Below, one piece after another: positions 59,479 through 64,000 of a DNA stretch of 64,000 nucleotides. This DNA comes from Streptomyces omiyaensis (GTDB lineage: Bacteria > Actinomycetota > Actinomycetes > Streptomycetales > Streptomycetaceae), in assembly GCF_014650895.1 (NCBI RefSeq), contig NZ_BMVV01000008.1, positions 248,001 to 312,000 of the forward strand. Direction: 5' to 3'. The notes under the pieces are model-generated. The model had not been told where the DNA came from. It saw nothing but the letters and a program-made list of their open reading frames with translations, and ran no database searches. A program made the position numbers and the translations under genes. Positions within the stretch are counted from its first letter, which is position 1. Every line of letters begins with the position of its first letter.

Positions 59479-60009
59479 GTGCGCGTACTGGGGGTGGACC
59501 CGGGGCTCACCCGCTGCGGCGTCGGTGTCGTCGAAGGCGTCGCCGGACGGCCGCTCACCATGCTCGGGGTCGGCGTCGTCCGCACCCCCGCCGACGCCGA
59601 CATCGGCCTCCGCCTCGTCGGCATCGAGCGCGGCATCGAGGAGTGGATCGACCGCTTCCAGCCCGAACTGGTCGCCGTGGAGCGGGTGTTCAGCCAGCAC
59701 AACGTGCGCACGGTGATGGGCACCGCGCAGGCCAGCGCCGTCGCCATGCTCTGCGCCTCCCGGCGCGGCATCCCCGTCGCCCTGCACACCCCCAGCGAGG
59801 TCAAGGCCGCCGTCACCGGCTCCGGCCGCGCCGACAAGGCCCAGGTCGGCGCCATGGTCACCCGGCTGCTCCGGCTCTCCGCCCCGCCCAAGCCCGCCGA
59901 CGCCGCCGACGCCCTCGCCCTCGCCATCTGCCACATCTGGCGCGCCCCCGCCCAGAACCGCCTCCAGCAGGCCGTCGCCCTGCACGCCTCGAAAGGCCGC
60001 ACGTCATGA
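59479..60009 (+). CDS. ruvC: Holliday junction resolvase
   Basis: A 176-residue RuvC endonuclease that cuts Holliday junctions. The acidic catalytic residues are visible: Asp7 in VLGVDPGLTRCG, Glu68 in VAVERVF, Asp141 and Asp144 in KPADAADALALA. GTG follows GGGAGGCGGCGAC, a good ribosome site. The stop overlaps ruvA (ATGA). Confidence 0.96.
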   Translation: MRVLGVDPGLTRCGVGVVEGVAGRPLTMLGVGVVRTPADADIGLRLVGIERGIEEWIDRFQPELVAVERVFSQHNVRTVMGTAQASAVAMLCASRRGIPVALHTPSEVKAAVTGSGRADKAQVGAMVTRLLRLSAPPKPADAADALALAICHIWRAPAQNRLQQAVALHASKGRTS

Positions 60010-60638
60010 TCGCCTTCGTCAGCGGCCCGGTCGCCGCCGTCGCCCCCACCACCGCCGTCGTCGAGGTCGGCGGCGTCGGCATGGCCGTCCAGTGCACCCC
60101 GGGCACCCTCGCCGGCCTCCGCGTCGGCGAGCACGCCCGGCTCGCCACCTCGCTCGTCGTCCGCGAGGACTCCCTCACGCTGTACGGCTTCGCGGACGAC
60201 GACGAGCGGCAGGTCTTCGAGCTGCTCCAGACCGCCAGCGGCGTCGGCCCCCGCCTCGCCCAGGCCATGCTCGGCGTGCACAGCCCCGACGCGCTCCGCC
60301 TCGCCGTCTCCACCGGTGACGAGAAGGCGCTCACCGCCGTCCCCGGCATCGGCAAGAAGGGCGCCCAGAAGCTCCTCCTGGAGCTGAAGGACAAGCTCGG
60401 CCAGCCCCTCGGCAGCAGCGGACTCGTCGGCCAGCAGCGCGCCGTCGCCACCGGGCCCGCCCCCTGGACCGAGCAGCTGGCCGCCGCCCTCGTCGGCCTG
60501 GGCTACCCGAGCCGCGAGGCCGAGGAGGCCGTCGCCGCGGTCGCCCCGCAGGCCGAGGCCGCGCTCGCCGAGACCGGCTCCGCGCCCGTGCCCCAGCTGC
60601 TGCGCGCCGCCCTGCAGACGCTCAACCGCGCCCGCTGA
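60006..60638 (+). CDS. ruvA: Holliday junction branch migration subunit RuvA
   Basis: A 210-residue RuvA, which tetramerises on four-way junctions and guides RuvB. The OB N-domain starts MIAFVSGPVAAVAP; two helix-hairpin-helix motifs are in TASGVGPRLAQAML and AVPGIGKKGAQKLLLELKDKL; the C-terminal domain III (WTEQLAAALVGLGYPSREAEEA) binds RuvB. Confidence 0.96.
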   Translation: MIAFVSGPVAAVAPTTAVVEVGGVGMAVQCTPGTLAGLRVGEHARLATSLVVREDSLTLYGFADDDERQVFELLQTASGVGPRLAQAMLGVHSPDALRLAVSTGDEKALTAVPGIGKKGAQKLLLELKDKLGQPLGSSGLVGQQRAVATGPAPWTEQLAAALVGLGYPSREAEEAVAAVAPQAEAALAETGSAPVPQLLRAALQTLNRAR

Positions 60639-60676
60639 CCGCCGCAGACCCTCTCCGTACGAAGGAAGACACCACC

Positions 60677-61756
60677 GTGAACTGGGACGACGAGACGGCA
60701 TCCGCCCACGAGGAGCGGATCGTCGGCGCCGCCGCCGAGGGCGACGACCAGGCCGTCGAGGCCGCCCTGCGCCCCAAGGACCTCGGCGAGTTCATCGGCC
60801 AGGAGAAGGTCCGGCAGCAGCTCGACCTCGTCCTCAAGGCGGCCCGCCAGCGCGGCGCCACCGCCGACCACGTCCTGCTCTCCGGCGCCCCCGGCCTCGG
60901 CAAGACCACCCTGTCGATGATCATCGCCGCGGAGATGAACGCGCCGATCAGGATCACCTCCGGCCCCGCCATCCAGCACGCCGGCGACCTCGCCGCGATC
61001 CTCTCCTCCCTCCAGGAGGGCGAGATCCTCTTCCTCGACGAGATCCACCGGATGTCCCGGCCCGCCGAGGAGATGCTCTACATGGCGATGGAGGACTTCC
61101 GCGTCGACGTCATCGTCGGCAAGGGCCCCGGCGCCACCGCCATCCCGCTCGACCTGCCGCCCTTCACCCTGGTCGGCGCCACCACACGGGCCGGCCTGCT
61201 GCCGCCCCCGCTCCGCGACCGCTTCGGCTTCACCGCCCACATGGAGTTCTACGAGCCGCACGAGCTGGAGCGGGTCGTCACCCGCTCCGCCGGACTCCTC
61301 GACGTGGAGATCGACCCGGCCGGCGCCGCCGAGATCGCCGGCCGCTCCCGCGGCACCCCCCGCATCGCCAACCGGCTGCTGCGCCGCGTCCGCGACTACG
61401 CCCAGGTCAGGGCGGACGGAGTGATCACCCGCGAGATCGCCGCCGCCGCCCTCCGGGTGTACGAGGTGGACAGCCGCGGCCTCGACCGCCTCGACCGCGC
61501 GGTCCTCGAAGCCCTGCTCAAGCTCTTCGGCGGCGGGCCCGTCGGCCTCTCCACCCTCGCCGTCGCCGTGGGGGAGGAGCGCGAGACCGTCGAGGAGGTG
61601 GCCGAGCCCTTCCTCGTACGGGAGGGACTGCTGGCGCGCACTCCCCGTGGCCGGGTCGCCACGCCCGCCGCGTGGACCCACCTCGGACTGGTTCCGCCGC
61701 AGGCAGCGGGCCCGGCGGGGGCGGGATCGGGACAACAGGGGCTCTTCGGCGCCTGA
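60677..61756 (+). CDS. ruvB: Holliday junction branch migration ATPase RuvB
   Basis: A 359-residue AAA+ helicase motor. Walker A GAPGLGKT at residues 70-77, Walker B LFLDEIH with Asp121-Glu122, sensor LVGATTRAG, and the C-terminal winged helix (LDRLDRAVLEALLKLFGGGPVG). An N-terminal about 25 residues (acidic) and a C-terminal GAGSGQQGLFGA tail are extra. GTG is 38 bases after ruvA. Completes ruvCAB. Confidence 0.96.
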   Translation: MNWDDETASAHEERIVGAAAEGDDQAVEAALRPKDLGEFIGQEKVRQQLDLVLKAARQRGATADHVLLSGAPGLGKTTLSMIIAAEMNAPIRITSGPAIQHAGDLAAILSSLQEGEILFLDEIHRMSRPAEEMLYMAMEDFRVDVIVGKGPGATAIPLDLPPFTLVGATTRAGLLPPPLRDRFGFTAHMEFYEPHELERVVTRSAGLLDVEIDPAGAAEIAGRSRGTPRIANRLLRRVRDYAQVRADGVITREIAAAALRVYEVDSRGLDRLDRAVLEALLKLFGGGPVGLSTLAVAVGEERETVEEVAEPFLVREGLLARTPRGRVATPAAWTHLGLVPPQAAGPAGAGSGQQGLFGA

Positions 61757-61943
61757 GGCCGCTGTGACGGACGGGTGACGGCGCGGAGTATCGCCCGAGG
61801 AGGAACCACGGTGCCATGCTGGGCGTTGTTCCATCGATGCGGACTCGCCTAGACTCCGCCGATGCCGCCCTTTCCGGTCGGCGTGCCCACCCCCGAAGAT
61901 CAGGCCGCGGGTTCTCCGTGACCGTGCGAAGGATTTCCGTCCC

Positions 61944-62399
61944 GTGAATAACATCGGCATGCTCCTCCCCTTCATCGTGCTCATCGGGGCGATGTTCCTG
62001 ATGACCCGCTCTGCCAAGAAGAAGCAGCAGCAGGCGGCGGAGATGCGCAACCAGATGCAGCCCGGCACCGGCGTACGCACGATCGGGGGAATGTACGCCA
62101 CCGTCAAGGAGATCCAGGACGAGACCGTCCTGCTCGAGGTCGCGCCCGGCGTGCACGCCGTCTACGCGAAGAACGCGATCGGCGCGGTCCTCGACGACGC
62201 CGAGTACAACCGGATCGTCCACGGCGACACCGACGAGGACGACGCCACCGGTTCCGACACGGTCGTCCCGGACGACGCCTCCTCGCTGACCGACGCGGCC
62301 GACGAGGCCCCGAAGGCCGACCTGACGAAGAAGTCGGACGCGGCCGAGGCCGAGGTCGAGAAGGACGGCAAGGCCGACGGCGAGACCGAGGCGAAGTAA
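61944..62399 (+). CDS. yajC: Preprotein translocase accessory subunit YajC
   Basis: A 151-residue YajC. It has one N-terminal membrane helix (NNIGMLLPFIVLIGAMFLM), then the family block KKKQQQAAEMRNQMQPGTGVRTIGGMYATVKEIQDETVLLEVAPG (parts), and a long acidic C-terminal tail with Asp/Glu/Lys runs that is longer than in E. coli (110). It joins SecDF to support export. GTG follows a weak GGATTTCC. Confidence 0.92.
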   Translation: MNNIGMLLPFIVLIGAMFLMTRSAKKKQQQAAEMRNQMQPGTGVRTIGGMYATVKEIQDETVLLEVAPGVHAVYAKNAIGAVLDDAEYNRIVHGDTDEDDATGSDTVVPDDASSLTDAADEAPKADLTKKSDAAEAEVEKDGKADGETEAK

Positions 62400-62545
62400 G
62401 CCGCACCCGGTGACGCGGCCACGCCCCACGGCGCGGCCGCGGCCGGGAACGGTCGGACGTCTGCGGGGGATGGTCCCCACACATACTTGGTGGCCTCCGT
62501 GCGCCCATCCGGCGCCCGGACGGTTTGGACAGGGAGAAACGACAG

Positions 62546-64000
62546 GTGGCAGCACCGAAGAAGGGCCGAGGGCCGGCGGGGGGACAGAGCCGGCCTGGGC
62601 GCGCCCTGGCTTTCATTCTGATCGCCATGGTCGCGCTCACCGGCGGCATGTTCTGGTCGGGGCACACCACCCCGCGCCTCGGCATCGACCTCGCCGGCGG
62701 CACGTCGATCACGCTCAAGGCCAAGGCCGAGCCCGGCCAGGAGTCCGCGGTCAACGAGACCAACATGAACACGGCGGTCGGCATCATCGAGCGCCGCGTC
62801 AACGGTCTCGGCGTCTCCGAGGCCGAGGTCCAGACGCAGGGCCGCGAGAACATCATCGTCAACATCCCCAAGGGGACGAACGAGAAGCAGGCCCGCGAGC
62901 AGGTCGGCACCACCGCCCAGCTCTACTTCCGGCCCGTGCTCACCGTCGCCGCCGCCGCGCCCGACGCGGCGCCCACCGCGACCCCCTCGGGCACGGCCAC
63001 GCCGAAGCCCTCCGCGTCCGCCTCCGTCGGCGAGAAGAAGCCGGCCACGCCGACCGCCACCGCGTCGACCCAGGGGCGCGCCCTCTCCGAGGCCCTCAAG
63101 GCCCCGAACGCCACCGGGACGCCCACCCCCACCGGCAGCGCCTCCGCCACGGCCACGCCCAAGGCGACCGGCACCCCGCAGGCCACGCCCAGCGCGGACG
63201 CCGCCACCGCCGCGCTGCAGCAGAAGTTCGCCACGCTGAACTGCCTGGACCCCAAGCAGCGCACCGCCGCCGCCGCGGGCACCAAGCCGGCCGACACGAT
63301 CGTCGCCTGCGGCAAGAACGCGATCGGCCAGTGGGAGAAGTACCTCCTCGGTCCCGCCGAGGTCGAGGGCCGTGACGTCGACGACGCCAAGGCCGCCATC
63401 GACCAGCAGAGCGGTCAGTGGATCGTCGACATGGCGTTCACCGACGCCGGCTCGAAGAAGTTCCAGTCGATCACCAGCAAGCTCTCGCAGCAGACCGAGC
63501 CGCAGAACCAGTTCGCGATCGTCCTCGACGGCGAGGTCGTCTCGGCGCCCCGCGTCCAGACCACGCTGAGCGCCAACGCCCAGATCTCCGGCAGCTTCAA
63601 CCAGCAGTCCGCCCAGGACCTCGGCAACATCCTGGCCTACGGCGCCCTGCCGCTCTCCTTCGACACCCAGAGCGTCGACACCGTCACCGCCGCCCTCGGC
63701 GGCGAGCAGCTGGAGGCCGGTCTCATCGCCGGTGCGATCGGCCTGGCGCTGGTCATCCTCTACCTGGTGGTCTACTACCGCGGCCTGTCGTTCATCGCGA
63801 TCCTCAGCCTCGGCGTCTCCGCCCTGCTCACCTACGTGATCATGGCCCTGCTCGGCCCGGCCATCGGCTTCGCGCTGAACCTGCCGGCCGTCTGCGGCGC
63901 CATCGTCGCCATCGGCATCACCGCCGACTCCTTCATCGTCTACTTCGAGCGCATCCGCGACGAGCTCCGCGAGGGCCGCACGCTGCGCCCCGCCGTGGAG
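62546..64000 (+). CDS. secD: Protein translocase subunit SecD, 3' end outside window
   Basis: The first 485 codons of SecD. It has an N-terminal helix (ALAFILIAMVALTGGMFWSG), the conserved LGIDLAGGTSITL, the P1 periplasmic domain with a Ser/Thr/Pro-rich insertion (about residues 140-215), and the C-terminal five-helix membrane part beginning EQLEAGLIAGAIGLALVILYLVVYYRGL and ITADSFIVYFERIRDE. SecD with SecF uses the proton gradient to pull secreted proteins outward. GTG follows GGGAGAAACGACAG. Usual length is about 580, so about 100 residues lie beyond the window. Confidence 0.95.
   Translation, partial: MAAPKKGRGPAGGQSRPGRALAFILIAMVALTGGMFWSGHTTPRLGIDLAGGTSITLKAKAEPGQESAVNETNMNTAVGIIERRVNGLGVSEAEVQTQGRENIIVNIPKGTNEKQAREQVGTTAQLYFRPVLTVAAAAPDAAPTATPSGTATPKPSASASVGEKKPATPTATASTQGRALSEALKAPNATGTPTPTGSASATATPKATGTPQATPSADAATAALQQKFATLNCLDPKQRTAAAAGTKPADTIVACGKNAIGQWEKYLLGPAEVEGRDVDDAKAAIDQQSGQWIVDMAFTDAGSKKFQSITSKLSQQTEPQNQFAIVLDGEVVSAPRVQTTLSANAQISGSFNQQSAQDLGNILAYGALPLSFDTQSVDTVTAALGGEQLEAGLIAGAIGLALVILYLVVYYRGLSFIAILSLGVSALLTYVIMALLGPAIGFALNLPAVCGAIVAIGITADSFIVYFERIRDELREGRTLRPAVE

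Noticed and set aside
1..64000. Integrated mobile element, prophage or biosynthetic gene cluster
   Set aside because: No integrase, transposase, phage structural gene, attachment repeat beyond tRNA genes, polyketide or peptide synthetase module is visible. The region is core chromosome.

Overview
The window is a piece of core chromosome from a high-GC actinomycete, almost certainly a Streptomyces. The evidence is the very high GC with strong third-position bias, the sporulation-specific cell division gene ssgB, SCO7613-type and CGNR-type proteins, many GTG/TTG starts, several starts that sit directly behind a -10 box, and a gene order (argJBDR/argH ... metNIQ ... cob genes ... ssgB ... thrS ... 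pgsA-patA-pimA ... pdxST-yebC-ruvCAB-yajC-secD) that I know from Streptomyces. I see no prophage, integrase, insertion sequence, CRISPR array or large biosynthetic cluster. Both window edges cut genes: argJ at the left and secD at the right.

Layout. 1-8.4 kb: arginine biosynthesis. argJ, argB and argD are translationally coupled by ATGA overlaps and are followed by the regulator argR. argH is separate, has a tandem ARG box, and is split from the others by a secreted L,D-transpeptidase-like gene, a PPOX-fold gene and two coupled HEAT-repeat genes. 8.5-14.7 kb: a TetR/DHA2 efflux pair under a likely self-operator, a PlsC acyltransferase, a Tat-secreted glycerophosphodiesterase, a small sigma-like protein, a GNAT and two small membrane proteins. 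15-18 kb: the metNIQ methionine ABC importer, preceded by a 28-codon ORF ending in a Cys/Met-rich tail that looks like an attenuation leader. 18.9-26.6 kb: corrinoid genes (CbiE-CbiT fusion; a very long BluB-CobT fusion; CysG-type methyltransferase/dehydrogenase) and a SpoU RNA methyltransferase. 26.7-30.4 kb: two PASTA-less membrane Ser/Thr kinases, the first cut by an in-frame TGA just after its membrane helix. 30.5-39 kb: a kinase-fold phosphotransferase, a tRNA operon (Gly-Cys-Val x4), the aminodeoxychorismate pair pabB-pabC, a DsbA-like protein, small membrane proteins, a CGNR regulator and ssgB. 39-45 kb: two tRNA-Val(CAC) genes around a giant membrane protein, a DEDDh exonuclease, and a DUF4365 gene coupled to an unknown partner. 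45-56 kb: thrS with a tRNA-mimicking leader, a K+ channel, a HIT protein, an unknown membrane protein, EF-G2, and the phosphatidylinositol mannoside operon. 55.7-56.3 kb: a frameshifted metallo-beta-lactamase-fold relic. 56.3-64 kb: LemA-like protein, PLP synthase pdxS-pdxT, yebC, ruvCAB, yajC and secD.

The most interesting signals are regulatory. The thrS leader carries two consecutive hairpins, each with UCGU (U33 plus the CGU anticodon of tRNA-Thr) in the loop. The metNIQ leader peptide ends in an alternating Cys/Met tail. The first kinase gene has a single in-frame TGA between its membrane helix and its sensor domain. Gene borders are marked by unusually long perfect GC hairpins. No computation was run; family names come from reading motifs, and all homology statements are recognition from memory.
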